This document shows, in pieces, positions 31,858 through 40,021 of a stretch of 40,021 nt of DNA. The notes beneath the pieces were generated by a model. That model made no database searches and was not told the DNA's origin. It worked only from the letters and a program-made list of their open reading frames with translations. Position numbers and translations under genes: made by a program. Position 1 is the first letter of the stretch; every line of letters begins with the position of its first letter. This DNA comes from an uncultured Bacteroidales bacterium (GTDB taxonomy: Bacteria > Bacteroidota > Bacteroidia > Bacteroidales > FEN-979): positions 1 through 40,021 of the forward strand of contig CAJAUM010000103.1 in assembly GCA_903945175.1 (NCBI GenBank), read 5' to 3'.

Positions 31858-33855
31858 ATGAAAAAATTTTCATTCCTTGCCTGTATTTGCGGGTTTGTCC
31901 TTTTAATAAGCGTATCTTCCTGTAATACAGGCTATCGAACCGATATCCAGCATCTGTTATCGCCAGCTGCCCTCCCCTACCTGAAAAGCAGTAAACTTAT
32001 CCAGGTTTCGAGTTATGATTCTTCGGGTGGCAACTATGACTTTGTAACCATTGCTCCCGGAAAAAAAGCGATCATTTTTGATGAGCATGGTCCCGGTATG
32101 ATTGTTCGGATGTGGTTTTCCCTTGATTCCAGGGACCCCTATTTTCTTCGTCGCATCGTTATCCGTATTTTCTGGGATGATGAATTAAAACCATCTGTTG
32201 AGGTTCCTTTGGGCGATTTCTTTGGATGCGGGTTCAAATACAAACCCTATGTTTCTCAATTTCTTGGAATGACCAGCGGCGGGTATGTGTGTTACTTCCC
32301 GATGCCTTTTGAGCGAAAAGCACGAATCGAGATTACCAACGAAACCCGTCAGGAGGTTTATAAGTTTTTTTACCAGGTGGATTACCAAAAATTCGAAGGG
32401 GCGCTGGAGTCGGATGTCGCCTATTTTCATTCACATTGGAACAGGAGCATCAGAACCAATTACGATTCAAATTTTGTCGCACTTCAGGCTGAGGGCAAGG
32501 GACATCTCGTCGGAGTTAACCTCAACATGCAATCCTATGATGGAAATCTTGCATTCCTTGAAGGGGATGAAATGGTTTATGTAGACGGAGAAAAAAGACC
32601 CTCGATCCATGGAACCGGGACTGAGGACTTTTTTTCTGGCGGATGGTATTTCCAACATGGAGAGTTTGCAGGTCCATATACTGGTTTGATTTATAAGAAT
32701 GATACACTTGGGCAGATTGCTGCATACAGGTTGTATATCATCGATCCGGTTCCATTTAAGAAAAATATGAAAGTGACCTTCGAGCATGGCAAAGGAAATC
32801 AGGAAATCGCCGATTATAGTTCCACGGCATATTGGTATCAGATGGAGCCCCATAAACCCTATCCCCATTTTCCAATAGCCGGACAACGGATCCCTTTGCG
32901 TATTGTTAAGCCGGCACGCATGTATGAAGCAGAAAAGCTGAACTTTAAACTGGAAGGGTTAAAGTCGAAGGTGCTCGATATGTCGGACTATGGGCCTGAA
33001 TGGGGTGAAAACAAACAAATCCTGATTGAAGCCCGCGACAAGTCATCCTTTGGCTTGGAAATCAATGGTTTAAAGGAGTCCGTTTATGATATGAATCTCT
33101 ATCATTCAAAAGGCCCCGGCTACGGCAACGCGGACATTTATGTCAACAATATTAAAGCCGGAACCATCAAGGGATATTCCCCTTATATTCTGCCTAACGG
33201 CAAGGTGACGCTTAAAGGATTGAAGACCTTCACCGGTTCCGTTGATTTTCGTTTTAAAGTTACCGGGAAAGATGCGCTTTCAAATGGATTTTTTATTGGG
33301 CTGGATGGTGTTAGTATGGTGCCACGACGTGTTTATATCCCTGATTGGTATATTCTTGGCCCGTTTCCAAACCCACGGAAAATGGGTTCAATCCGACGTG
33401 GTCTCGATTCAGTTTATCTGCCTGAGACAATGATCGACCTGCAGAAGGATTACCATGGTGCAACTAAAAATCCCATTCACTGGAGGCACGTTCAAACACC
33501 TGAAAATGGTTGTTTATCGCTTTCTGAACAGGTTACTCCCAGCGAATTGGTAGTAACCTATGCCTTAACCTATGTATTTTCATCTGAAAGTGGTAAAGCA
33601 ACGCTTTTGGTTGGATCCGATGATGGTATTAAGGTGTTTTTCAACGGCAAGGAGGTTTACCGCTTCCTCGGAGAGCAGATCGCCGAACCTGACCAGGCTG
33701 AGATTGAGGTGACATTGAATCCCGGATGGAACAAATTATTGTTGAAAATTGAAAATAATTTGGGCCAATATGCATTTTATGCAAGATTCATCAACCCTGA
33801 TAATAAACTGATTGTCAGTGCAGATCAGAAAACCAACCCAGTTATTATAAAATGA
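31858..33855 (+). CDS. DUF2961 (GH172) glycoside hydrolase, lipoprotein
   Basis: 665 residues. A lipoprotein signal ends LLISVSSCNTG (Cys about residue 22). The DUF2961 jelly-roll domain covers ~30-345: DEHGPGMIVRMWFS, PLGDFFGCGF, FPMPFERKARIEITN, and EGDEMVYVDGEKRP followed by SIHGTGTEDFFSGGW. The acidic residues in EGDE and TEDFF motifs are where the catalytic carboxylates of GH172 lie. The C-terminal part has beta-sandwich modules, the last (~545-655) resembling a PA14-like domain (SSESGKATLLVGSDDGIKVF, LNPGWNKLLLKIEN). Known: characterised GH172 enzymes cut alpha-D-fructofuranosides or D-arabinofuranosides. It has its own promoter and overlaps the next gene by 4 bp. Its exact linkage is unknown. 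Confidence 0.88.
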   Translation: MKKFSFLACICGFVLLISVSSCNTGYRTDIQHLLSPAALPYLKSSKLIQVSSYDSSGGNYDFVTIAPGKKAIIFDEHGPGMIVRMWFSLDSRDPYFLRRIVIRIFWDDELKPSVEVPLGDFFGCGFKYKPYVSQFLGMTSGGYVCYFPMPFERKARIEITNETRQEVYKFFYQVDYQKFEGALESDVAYFHSHWNRSIRTNYDSNFVALQAEGKGHLVGVNLNMQSYDGNLAFLEGDEMVYVDGEKRPSIHGTGTEDFFSGGWYFQHGEFAGPYTGLIYKNDTLGQIAAYRLYIIDPVPFKKNMKVTFEHGKGNQEIADYSSTAYWYQMEPHKPYPHFPIAGQRIPLRIVKPARMYEAEKLNFKLEGLKSKVLDMSDYGPEWGENKQILIEARDKSSFGLEINGLKESVYDMNLYHSKGPGYGNADIYVNNIKAGTIKGYSPYILPNGKVTLKGLKTFTGSVDFRFKVTGKDALSNGFFIGLDGVSMVPRRVYIPDWYILGPFPNPRKMGSIRRGLDSVYLPETMIDLQKDYHGATKNPIHWRHVQTPENGCLSLSEQVTPSELVVTYALTYVFSSESGKATLLVGSDDGIKVFFNGKEVYRFLGEQIAEPDQAEIEVTLNPGWNKLLLKIENNLGQYAFYARFINPDNKLIVSADQKTNPVIIK

Positions 33856-34781
33856 TAAAGAACACTGGCATTGGGATCCTGGCCATGTTTGGCGTTTTAA
33901 TATTGCTATCGATCAATGTTCGTTATACCTGTGCGCAAACAGCCGTAAAGCAGGGAAATCCAGTACCGCAGAATTTCTGCATCGATGCCAGGGAGATGAA
34001 CTTATACCATATGATCAATGATTACCGCCAGCGCTATAACCTTCCACCTGTTCCGCTATCAAAATCCTTGTCCTATGTTGCCGCCCTGCATGCAAAGGAT
34101 CTGTTTTTGAATCATCCGGACCAGGGAGCCTGTAATTTTCATTCATGGTCTAACAAGGGTTTCTGGGTGCCATTTTGTTATCCCAAAGATGAGAATAAGA
34201 AAAATTCGGTATGGGATAAACCGCGAGAGCTAACGAAATATCCATCCCGGGCCTATGAAATTGTGTATTGGGAAAATAATCCCTTGTTGACCGACACCGT
34301 GATGATGGTATGGAAAATGGAAGATTATTTTAACAGTTTTTTATTAAACACCGGAAAATGGCAAGGAAAGCCGTGGAACGCCATTGGTATTGCAGTTTAT
34401 GAAAACTATGCCTGCGCCTGGTTCGGTGAAGTATCAGATCCTGAAGGTGCTGCAACAGTTTGTGGCAGCGTGCCAACAGCATCAAAGGATACCGTGAAAC
34501 AGGCCGTTCAAACAGAGGTACTCTCCCAGCCCAAGGACTCCATACCAGTAACCTATTGTATCATTGTGAATTCTCTCCTCACAAAGGATGCCGCCAATAA
34601 ACTTGTAAGTACTTTAAAATCTAAAGGTTATCCGGATGCCAAAGTGCTTGAAAAAAACGGCAAGTTCCAGGTTTCGATAAGTGAATCACAGGATAAAGCC
34701 GCGATCATGTTGAAATTGAAAGAGTTGAAAAAGATGTACCGCGGGGCATGGCTTTTGAAGCGTGATAAGGTAACAAGGTAA
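33852..34781 (+). CDS. CAP (SCP-like) domain protein with C-terminal SPOR domain
   Basis: 309 residues. N-terminal signal or anchor ~4-29 (ending YTCAQ). The CAP-like domain is ~45-195: MNLYHMINDYRQRYNLPPVP, ALHAKDLF with His, CNFHSWSNKG with His, WNAIGIAVYENYACAWFG. The SPOR domain is ~228-305: VTYCIIVNSLLTKDAANKLV, KVLEKNGKFQVSIS, KKMYRGAWLLKR. Known: SPOR domains bind peptidoglycan glycan strands lacking stem peptides. CAP domains are of varied function. Its ATG overlaps the GH172 stop (ATGA), so the two are coupled, an unexpected pairing. The last three residues and stop are encoded by the 8-bp tandem repeat at 34767, so the repeat has altered its original C-terminus. Confidence 0.8.
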   Translation: MIKNTGIGILAMFGVLILLSINVRYTCAQTAVKQGNPVPQNFCIDAREMNLYHMINDYRQRYNLPPVPLSKSLSYVAALHAKDLFLNHPDQGACNFHSWSNKGFWVPFCYPKDENKKNSVWDKPRELTKYPSRAYEIVYWENNPLLTDTVMMVWKMEDYFNSFLLNTGKWQGKPWNAIGIAVYENYACAWFGEVSDPEGAATVCGSVPTASKDTVKQAVQTEVLSQPKDSIPVTYCIIVNSLLTKDAANKLVSTLKSKGYPDAKVLEKNGKFQVSISESQDKAAIMLKLKELKKMYRGAWLLKRDKVTR

Positions 34782-34797
34782 CAGGGTACAGGGAGAC
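34767..34797. repeat. 8-bp tandem repeat at a second convergent gene end
   Basis: Units AAGGTAAC, AAGGTAAC, AGGGTAC (one base short) and AGGGAGAC, the same family as at 17537-17574. It covers the end of the CAP-SPOR gene (stop at 34779-34781) and ends just before the convergent gene's stop at 34802. Confidence 0.65.
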
Positions 34798-34801
34798 AGG
34801 G

Positions 34802-37633
34802 CTATTTTGAATCTTTTACACATCTGAATCCCACTGTTGCATTTCGGTCGAGGCCGGGAGCGATAAGTAGCAGCATTTCAGGATGATCTACAGGCAGCGG
34901 GCCGCCCGTTACATACCAGATACTTTGCGTAGGATGATAATAACTTCCCCCCCGGATGATGTTGTAATAATAACTCCCGTTGTCGTAAACATCAGCCGTC
35001 ATCTGCCAAACATTGCCAACCAGGTCCATCACCTTGAAAGGGCTGCTTCCCTTAGGAAATTTATTCACCCGTGTAATGAAATTAAGATTGTGGTTGCACC
35101 TGGTTGAATCCATTTTATTCCCCCACGGATACTTGCGCATATCGTCACCCTGGGCAGCATATTGCCATTCCTGTTCGGTCGGAAGCCTCTTCCCTGCCCA
35201 TTTTGCATAGGCTTTTGCATCGTCCAGGTTTATGTATACGACAGGCAAATCCGCTGTTCCATTTACCGGAACGTCATTCAACCAATGCTTCAGATAATTT
35301 GTTGTATCATTTGGATTATAAGATGTTTCTAAAATAAAATTGGCATATTGTCTGTTGGTCACAGGGTATTTGTCCATGAAAAACCGTGGCATAGAAATAT
35401 TCACTGTATCCCTAAAATCAGGGAAGGCAATGAAGGGATCGAGCGTGTTCGGATCACGCTTTGTATAGAAGCGAAAATTTCCGGCAGGAATCTCAACCAT
35501 ATCCTTCGGAACCTCCGTTACGGACGGTGATTTTTCAAACAGGCTGATGCATGCCGGGGAATCCATGGCTGGCGTTACAACCACTTCATCCATCAATTCT
35601 GTGCCCGAGAAGAGCTGAATGACAATTTTTTGAACCGGTTTCGGGAACAAGCTTCTGTAATCGACCGTACCGCCTGCTGCCGTGTAGGTGAATTGTTTTG
35701 AATGGTAGTCAGGATCCTCCCCGGTCAGTACAATCTTCTCCATCAAGGCATTGTTGGCGCTGAATGTGAGTAAACTGCCGGTTTTCTGAACAATTAATAT
35801 TCGTGTGAACACAGCAATGCATCCGACATTTCCTTCTCGTCTGGTATTTAACCATGCGGGATCAAAGGCATCGATCCCTACCGGGATGAAAGCCCTGTCT
35901 TTATCCATCACCGGTTTTACCTCTTCATGATTCCAAATGTCAACAAAATGATATTTTCCAATAATATTTGAAGCAGGCAAGTAACCCGAAGGATCTAAAA
36001 ATTCGAACAATTTCCCGTTCACACCTTTCGGATTTACACTGTAGATCGTGAAAAGCCTTTTCGCGGGGGCATCCCAGCAATTTACATAAACAGAATCAAC
36101 AAGGGTGGGAACGAGCGGATCAAATGATTCATTGCTGAAGGCCGTTTTGTGTTCGCGAAGAATCTTTGTCGTGCGCCCCATGTAGGCAAATTCCTCCTCA
36201 ATCCATCCGGGGCGGCCAGGACGCATCGTATTAATTTCCACACCGTAACCATTGAAGAAGGAGATGGCCAGTTCCCGATGTAGCCGGTCATCGGCCAGTT
36301 GCAGCACCCTGAAGATGGCAAAATCGGGTTTTATGAGCTTGTTCAGGTTCAGTGGCGGTGGCATCACCAGGGCATCATGAACCCTTCCACTCACGATCCC
36401 CGGCATATCCTTCGGAACCGCCATTCCTTCGCTATACATGATAATTCCTGGCTTGACCTTGTCGGCAGCAGCTTGTAATTCCCTGCTTGACGAACCTCTC
36501 GTATCAAGAACCACCCCATCGGCATCGGTGGCGCGCAACAGATCCTCCATCCCTTTCAGCTGATCTTCCTTGCGGGTTCCTTCATCCCAGGGATTATAGG
36601 AGATGAAATATTTTTTCCCGGCACGATGGGTAAATTCAACCTGTTTCCTGAGTTCACTCAAGCCTCCCGGAAGATCGCGGTACATATCCCACTGGTTTCG
36701 CTGGTCAAGACCCAGCCTGGGCCAGGTGGGCCAGAGCGTGAAAATATCGTACCCGCCCGTCAGGGAATCATATTCGAACAGGTTTTGATAGAAGGTGTAT
36801 TTCTGTTGGGCGTAATCATAGTATTTTTTATCCCAGGCAAACTGCAGAAGCATAAGGTAGCTGGTCTTCATCCAGGCCAGGTCGCTGCGCCGGAACATGG
36901 TGTTATCAAATTCAGGCATATCATAAAGCCACAAACGATTAAACATCAGCCTGAGACCCGTGCGCCAGTCCTGGTTGTGACCGATAAACCAGATGGAATA
37001 TTCTGCCCACCCATCAGGTTTTAGTGTAATCATCCAGCGGTCAATCTCAGTCCTGTCTTTGTCTCGTGCACCTCTCCGGGCCAGTGCTGTAAGCGACAAG
37101 GTATCATTGATCCGGATATCGGCAAATCCCAGATGCCAGGCGTTGTCGGGCAATACCACTCCCACCGGAGCATATCCGGGACGAAATAGTTTCGAGCGGC
37201 AAAGATAGCCCGGCCACGCTTTGGAGCCGGAAGCCGTGATATAAACCTTGTCTTTTCCTTCACCCAGTGGAACCAGGTTTTCAATCCGGTGGCTGCCCTT
37301 CCCCTTGTTTATAAAGCGTATGGTGTATTTTGGGCTGGGGTTGAAATTCTTATCCATGACCGCCCATCCCTTGATGCTGTCGGCCAGTGTGAAGAAAAGC
37401 GTATCGCCAATAAGCTGAGTACTGCTGCAGGTTCTATAAATGGCACTGTCGACCATCACTGAAAACAGCGACAGGTTTCCTGGAATTTCAATCGAATGAA
37501 ATTTTACTGTTTGGGTGCTTTTCAGTGTGAAAGGATTTTCAGGGTTCAAATCTACCCTGCGAATCCAGGTTTGTGCGAATGGTTGGAACGAAATACACAT
37601 GAATAACCCGGCAAGGAGGAGGCGCTTTTTCAT
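34802..37633 (-). CDS. Large secreted glycosidase-like protein with C-terminal sulfatase-modifying-factor (FGE-like) domain
   Basis: 943 residues from ATG 37633, where a proper signal peptide starts (KKRLLLAGLFMCISFQPFAQ). The longer frame from 37663 overlaps ogt and is rejected. N-terminal beta-rich part ~25-210, then a TIM-barrel-like region ~230-560: GGYDIFTLWPTWPRLGLDQR, KKYFISYNPWDEG, ADGVVLDTRGSSSRELQ, PGIIMYSEG and RELAISFFNGYGVE. It is reminiscent of barrel glycosidases, but I cannot assign a family. Residues ~705-943 are an FGE-sulfatase-type domain: MVEIPAGNF, MDKYPVTNRQYANF, GKRLPTEQEWQYAAQG, PWGN, IIRGGSYYHP, VGFRCVK. The paired catalytic Cys of true formylglycine-generating enzyme are absent, so this is probably a binding or non-catalytic version. 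The gene follows ogt by 26 bp. Confidence 0.7.
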   Translation of the reverse strand: MKKRLLLAGLFMCISFQPFAQTWIRRVDLNPENPFTLKSTQTVKFHSIEIPGNLSLFSVMVDSAIYRTCSSTQLIGDTLFFTLADSIKGWAVMDKNFNPSPKYTIRFINKGKGSHRIENLVPLGEGKDKVYITASGSKAWPGYLCRSKLFRPGYAPVGVVLPDNAWHLGFADIRINDTLSLTALARRGARDKDRTEIDRWMITLKPDGWAEYSIWFIGHNQDWRTGLRLMFNRLWLYDMPEFDNTMFRRSDLAWMKTSYLMLLQFAWDKKYYDYAQQKYTFYQNLFEYDSLTGGYDIFTLWPTWPRLGLDQRNQWDMYRDLPGGLSELRKQVEFTHRAGKKYFISYNPWDEGTRKEDQLKGMEDLLRATDADGVVLDTRGSSSRELQAAADKVKPGIIMYSEGMAVPKDMPGIVSGRVHDALVMPPPLNLNKLIKPDFAIFRVLQLADDRLHRELAISFFNGYGVEINTMRPGRPGWIEEEFAYMGRTTKILREHKTAFSNESFDPLVPTLVDSVYVNCWDAPAKRLFTIYSVNPKGVNGKLFEFLDPSGYLPASNIIGKYHFVDIWNHEEVKPVMDKDRAFIPVGIDAFDPAWLNTRREGNVGCIAVFTRILIVQKTGSLLTFSANNALMEKIVLTGEDPDYHSKQFTYTAAGGTVDYRSLFPKPVQKIVIQLFSGTELMDEVVVTPAMDSPACISLFEKSPSVTEVPKDMVEIPAGNFRFYTKRDPNTLDPFIAFPDFRDTVNISMPRFFMDKYPVTNRQYANFILETSYNPNDTTNYLKHWLNDVPVNGTADLPVVYINLDDAKAYAKWAGKRLPTEQEWQYAAQGDDMRKYPWGNKMDSTRCNHNLNFITRVNKFPKGSSPFKVMDLVGNVWQMTADVYDNGSYYYNIIRGGSYYHPTQSIWYVTGGPLPVDHPEMLLLIAPGLDRNATVGFRCVKDSK

Positions 37634-37659
37634 TGGATTGAATTTGATCGAACGGCAGG

Positions 37660-38151
37660 TCAAACTTTCACATAAAAAAGGTCGCGTTGGGCGAAGGCAT
37701 GTTCATGCTCAAGCAGCCATTTCTTGCGTTTAAGCCCCCCACGATAGCCAACAAGTTTGCCGTTTGCGCCGATTACGCGATGGCACGGAACAATGACCGA
37801 CACGGGGTTGTGTCCGTTGGCCCCACCGACAGCACGCAAGGCTTTTTCATCACCCATCCTGCGCGCAAGTTCAAGGTAGGAAACGGTTGTTCCATAAGGG
37901 ATTTTGAGAAGTTGCTGCCAGGCTTTAAGCTGAAAGGGTGACCCGGAGAGGTCAAGTTTAAGGTCGAAATCATGTCGTGCACCATGAAAATACTCTTCAA
38001 GCTGCACAATGCAACTTTTCAGGCATGAGGGTATTGGCTGCGGTTTGACCTTGAAATTAAGGAAATACAAGGTACGGATCCCATTTTCGGAGCCTGTTAC
38101 TTCAAGATGACCCAGGGGTGTCTTGAGAAAGGCTCGGTGCATCGGGTTCAT
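37660..38151 (-). CDS. ogt: Methylated-DNA--protein-cysteine S-methyltransferase
   Basis: 163 residues. Suicide repair protein that takes alkyl groups from O6-alkylguanine. The active-site motif VIVPCHRVIGANGKLVGYRG includes the acceptor Cys, followed by GLKRKKWLLEHE. The DNA-binding helix-turn-helix is in SPFQLKAWQQLLKIPYGTTV, and the Arg-finger region is ARRMGDEKALRAVGGANGHN. The N-terminal domain is short, as in Ogt rather than Ada. It starts 1 bp after the stop of a small membrane-protein gene and precedes the large glycosidase-like gene by 26 bp, so it is in a minus-strand run with unrelated functions. The start could also be the Met three residues in. Confidence 0.93.
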   Translation of the reverse strand: MNPMHRAFLKTPLGHLEVTGSENGIRTLYFLNFKVKPQPIPSCLKSCIVQLEEYFHGARHDFDLKLDLSGSPFQLKAWQQLLKIPYGTTVSYLELARRMGDEKALRAVGGANGHNPVSVIVPCHRVIGANGKLVGYRGGLKRKKWLLEHEHAFAQRDLFYVKV

Positions 38152-38152
38152 A

Positions 38153-38365
38153 TCACGGGGTTTTGGCTTTCTTGCTTCTCCAGGAAAGAAACAGCATGAT
38201 GAGTCCGAAAACCAGCATGCCTCCTCCCGACCAGAGGTTGATGTTTATACCCAGAGACCGGCTGTATAGTGCGGTGTCGCCATTGGTGATTAATCCGAAA
38301 AAAGTCAGGAATAACCCAAGAATGAAAAACATCAGGCCAATCGGAAATTTTATATCTATGCCCAT
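38153..38365 (-). CDS. Small two-helix membrane protein of unknown function
   Basis: 70 residues with two hydrophobic helices: ~8-27 (FPIGLMFFILGLFLTFFGLI) and ~45-62 (GGMLVFGLIMLFLSW), then a basic tail RSKKAKTP. Inner membrane, both termini likely cytoplasmic by the positive-inside rule. A short hypothetical type often found beside sodium:solute symporters in Bacteroidota. Here it lies 36 bp downstream of one and 1 bp upstream of ogt. No domain recognised. Co-occurrence with the symporter suggests an accessory role, as inference. Confidence 0.7.
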   Translation of the reverse strand: MGIDIKFPIGLMFFILGLFLTFFGLITNGDTALYSRSLGININLWSGGGMLVFGLIMLFLSWRSKKAKTP

Positions 38366-38401
38366 AAATGGTTGAATTTTAAGGTTAACAAAATTGTTTT
38401 T

Positions 38402-40021
38402 TTACCAGAATAAGATTGTTAAAATAGTTCCGATTGCAAGCACAAGGATTGCAAGGGTCGAAGAACGCTCATACCAGGGGATATCTGTTTCAACATGTTT
38501 TGGCGTGAGGGAATAGACCAGTCCCTTGAGGTCTTCATCCGTTTTTTTCTGCTTGGTGATGAGCGACAATCCAACGGTTATGATGGCACTCGTTGAAAAG
38601 GCGATGATGGCAGTCCAGAAATTTTGGGCCATTTCCACAGGATATGTATGGAGGTTACAGATCCATCCTCCTTTTACGAGCGTCGCAGCGCCTTCAGGCA
38701 CGGTAAGTCCATGATGAAGCAAAGCCACCGTGAATCCAGCCAACAAGCCAGTGAAAGCTGCGTGCCCCGTGGTCCTTTTCCAGAACATGCCAAGGAAAAT
38801 TACGGCAAACAACGGCGCATTGATCATCGAAAAAATGGTCTGCAGGAAGTCCATGATATTCCCGAAAAGACTTGCCAGGTAAGCGGCTGCAATACTGACA
38901 ATAACTCCAAAAATGGTAGCCATGCGTCCTACAAAAAGATAATGCTTGTCGTCTGATGCTTTATCCGCAGTCACCGGGCGAATGTAACTCTGGTAAATAT
39001 CATAGGTCCAAACAGTATTAAAGGCCGAAACATTTCCAGCCATTCCCGACATAAAGGAGGCGAGCAAGGCTGTAATTCCCAATCCCAGCACACCGGCCGG
39101 CAGATATTGCTTCAGAAGGGCAATGATGGTATAATCATAGTTGTAATGGCCCGGTGAAATTTCTGGTAAGGTAAAGCCGGAGCCTTGCTTATTCAGCAAC
39201 ACCAACGCTGCAATTCCAGGAACGATGATGAGAAACGGAATGAACATTTTCGGGAGAGCGCCAATCAACGGGGTATTCCGGGCAGCCGTAGAAGATTTAG
39301 CCGACATGGCCCGCTGAACAATCAAAAAGTTGGTACACCAATATCCAAAGGAGAGGACAAAGCCAAGGCCGGCAGCAATTCCATACCATTCAACCCCCAG
39401 CGGGTTCGCAGCGGCCGACCCGGTATATTTCCAGGTAGTCGTCCAGGTGTCAGCAGCATACCCTTTTGCTGTGACAATGGGAGCCAGTTGATCTTTCATC
39501 CCATCCCATCCCCCTAAATCCTGAAGACTCAGAATAACAATGGGCAATAGTCCGATGACAATGATAAAAAATTGTAAAACTTCGTTATAAATCGCTGAAG
39601 AAAGACCGCCCAAATAGGTATACCCAAGTACGATGGCAGCAGATAGAACCAGGCTGAGATGAAAATTCCATCCAAGTACTTTTTCCATCAGGATGGCAAG
39701 GGCGTACATGGATATTCCGGAGGCAAGAATGGTCATCACTGCAAAGAGTATGGCATTTAGCCCGCGCGTTTTTTCATCAAACCGTAATTTGAGGTATTCA
39801 GGTACCGAACGGGCTTTGGACCCATAGTAGAAAGGCATCATGAACAGGGCTAGAAAAACCATGGCAGGAATAGCGCCCACCCAATAGAAATGGGTGGTAA
39901 GCATTCCATATTTTGCTCCTGAGCCGGCCATGCCCATCACTTCAAGTGCGCCGAGGTTGGTGGATATAAATGCCAGGCCGGCAACCCAGGCCGGCATCGA
40001 GCGACCGGCTTCGAGAAATGC
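38402..40021 (-). CDS. Sodium:solute symporter (SSS family, SGLT-like), 5' end cut by window
   Basis: At least 539 residues visible. The frame is open to the window edge (the last codons read AFLEAGRSMPAW...), so the ATG at 39997 is not the true start and the first transmembrane helix lies outside. About 13 hydrophobic segments remain. Family marks: the AGRSMPAWVAGLAFISTNLG region, RSVPEYLKLRFDEKTR, LSSAIYNEVLQFFIIVIG, GYWCTNFLIVQRAMSA (the conserved SSS stretch) and LASFMSGMAGNVSAFNTVW, which holds Na+-site Ser/Thr residues. It resembles vSGLT-type sugar transporters more than PutP. It is adjacent to a glycosidase-like gene on the same strand, so a sugar substrate released by that cluster is plausible. 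Confidence 0.9.
   Translation of the reverse strand, partial: AFLEAGRSMPAWVAGLAFISTNLGALEVMGMAGSGAKYGMLTTHFYWVGAIPAMVFLALFMMPFYYGSKARSVPEYLKLRFDEKTRGLNAILFAVMTILASGISMYALAILMEKVLGWNFHLSLVLSAAIVLGYTYLGGLSSAIYNEVLQFFIIVIGLLPIVILSLQDLGGWDGMKDQLAPIVTAKGYAADTWTTTWKYTGSAAANPLGVEWYGIAAGLGFVLSFGYWCTNFLIVQRAMSAKSSTAARNTPLIGALPKMFIPFLIIVPGIAALVLLNKQGSGFTLPEISPGHYNYDYTIIALLKQYLPAGVLGLGITALLASFMSGMAGNVSAFNTVWTYDIYQSYIRPVTADKASDDKHYLFVGRMATIFGVIVSIAAAYLASLFGNIMDFLQTIFSMINAPLFAVIFLGMFWKRTTGHAAFTGLLAGFTVALLHHGLTVPEGAATLVKGGWICNLHTYPVEMAQNFWTAIIAFSTSAIITVGLSLITKQKKTDEDLKGLVYSLTPKHVETDIPWYERSSTLAILVLAIGTILTILFW

Noticed and set aside
34802-37633. Functional formylglycine-generating enzyme
   Set aside because: The SUMF1 framework is present, but the paired catalytic cysteines near the C-terminus are missing and no sulfatase gene is nearby.
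1-40021. CRISPR array, tRNA or rRNA genes
   Set aside because: No regular spacer-repeat array, cloverleaf or rRNA core sequence was recognised by reading. A computed scan was not possible.

Overview
The window looks like chromosomal DNA of a Bacteroidota member, probably an uncultured Bacteroidales/Marinilabiliales-like lineage. The support is: several promoters of the phylum's unusual type (TTTG/TTG, 19-21 bp, TAnnTTTG); the rpmG-DUF4295-ftsY-rimO block; a protein with a type IX secretion sorting tail; a TonB-dependent receptor paired with a beta-propeller lipoprotein; and weak or absent Shine-Dalgarno sequences. No tRNA or rRNA was recognised. Species cannot be named from the sequence.

Region 1 (1-4130): the right part of a three-recombinase element of the RIT type (Recombinase In Trio). 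Three overlapping, catalytically complete tyrosine recombinases run rightwards and end in a structured right terminus. The element has landed inside the toxin gene of an AbiEii/AbiEi (type IV) toxin-antitoxin pair, leaving only the toxin's N-terminus and an apparently intact antitoxin gene.

Region 2 (4293-8582): housekeeping and small-molecule genes. These are an SRPBCC/GyrI-like protein, an extended SDR overlapping in context with a steroid 5-alpha-reductase-like membrane enzyme, clpS, and a Nudix CoA pyrophosphatase-like enzyme. The gap 7153-7585 holds no convincing protein. It holds a strong candidate for an unidentified structured RNA of about 320 nt on the minus strand, with its own consensus promoter and a terminal hairpin.

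Region 3 (8584-13785): a minus-strand cluster of a T9SS-sorted surface protein, a BtuB-like TonB-dependent receptor and a BtuG-like propeller lipoprotein, which may be a corrinoid or other high-affinity uptake system. Next to it are a tiny lipoprotein and a MORN/YwqK-repeat protein.

Region 4 (13811-23322): core genes. They include rimO, ftsY, DUF4295, rpmG, xerD (TTG start), an SDR, a class III aminotransferase, aat, a secreted C1 peptidase, a radical SAM protein and a HAD phosphatase.

Region 5 (23319-40021): a carbohydrate-active cluster. A 1162-aa secreted protein joins a ThuA/amidotransferase-like domain to an (alpha/alpha)6 glycosidase domain. It is followed by two paralogous secreted (alpha/alpha)6 glycosidases (the second fused in frame behind a cytosolic NAD(P)-binding domain), a DUF2961/GH172 lipoprotein and a CAP-SPOR envelope protein. 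Converging from the right are a sodium:solute symporter (cut by the window edge), a small membrane protein, ogt, and a large glycosidase-like protein with a C-terminal sulfatase-modifying-factor-type domain. No SusC/SusD pair is visible, so this would be a non-canonical glycan system. Convergent gene ends at 17537 and 34767 carry the same degenerate 8-bp tandem repeat.
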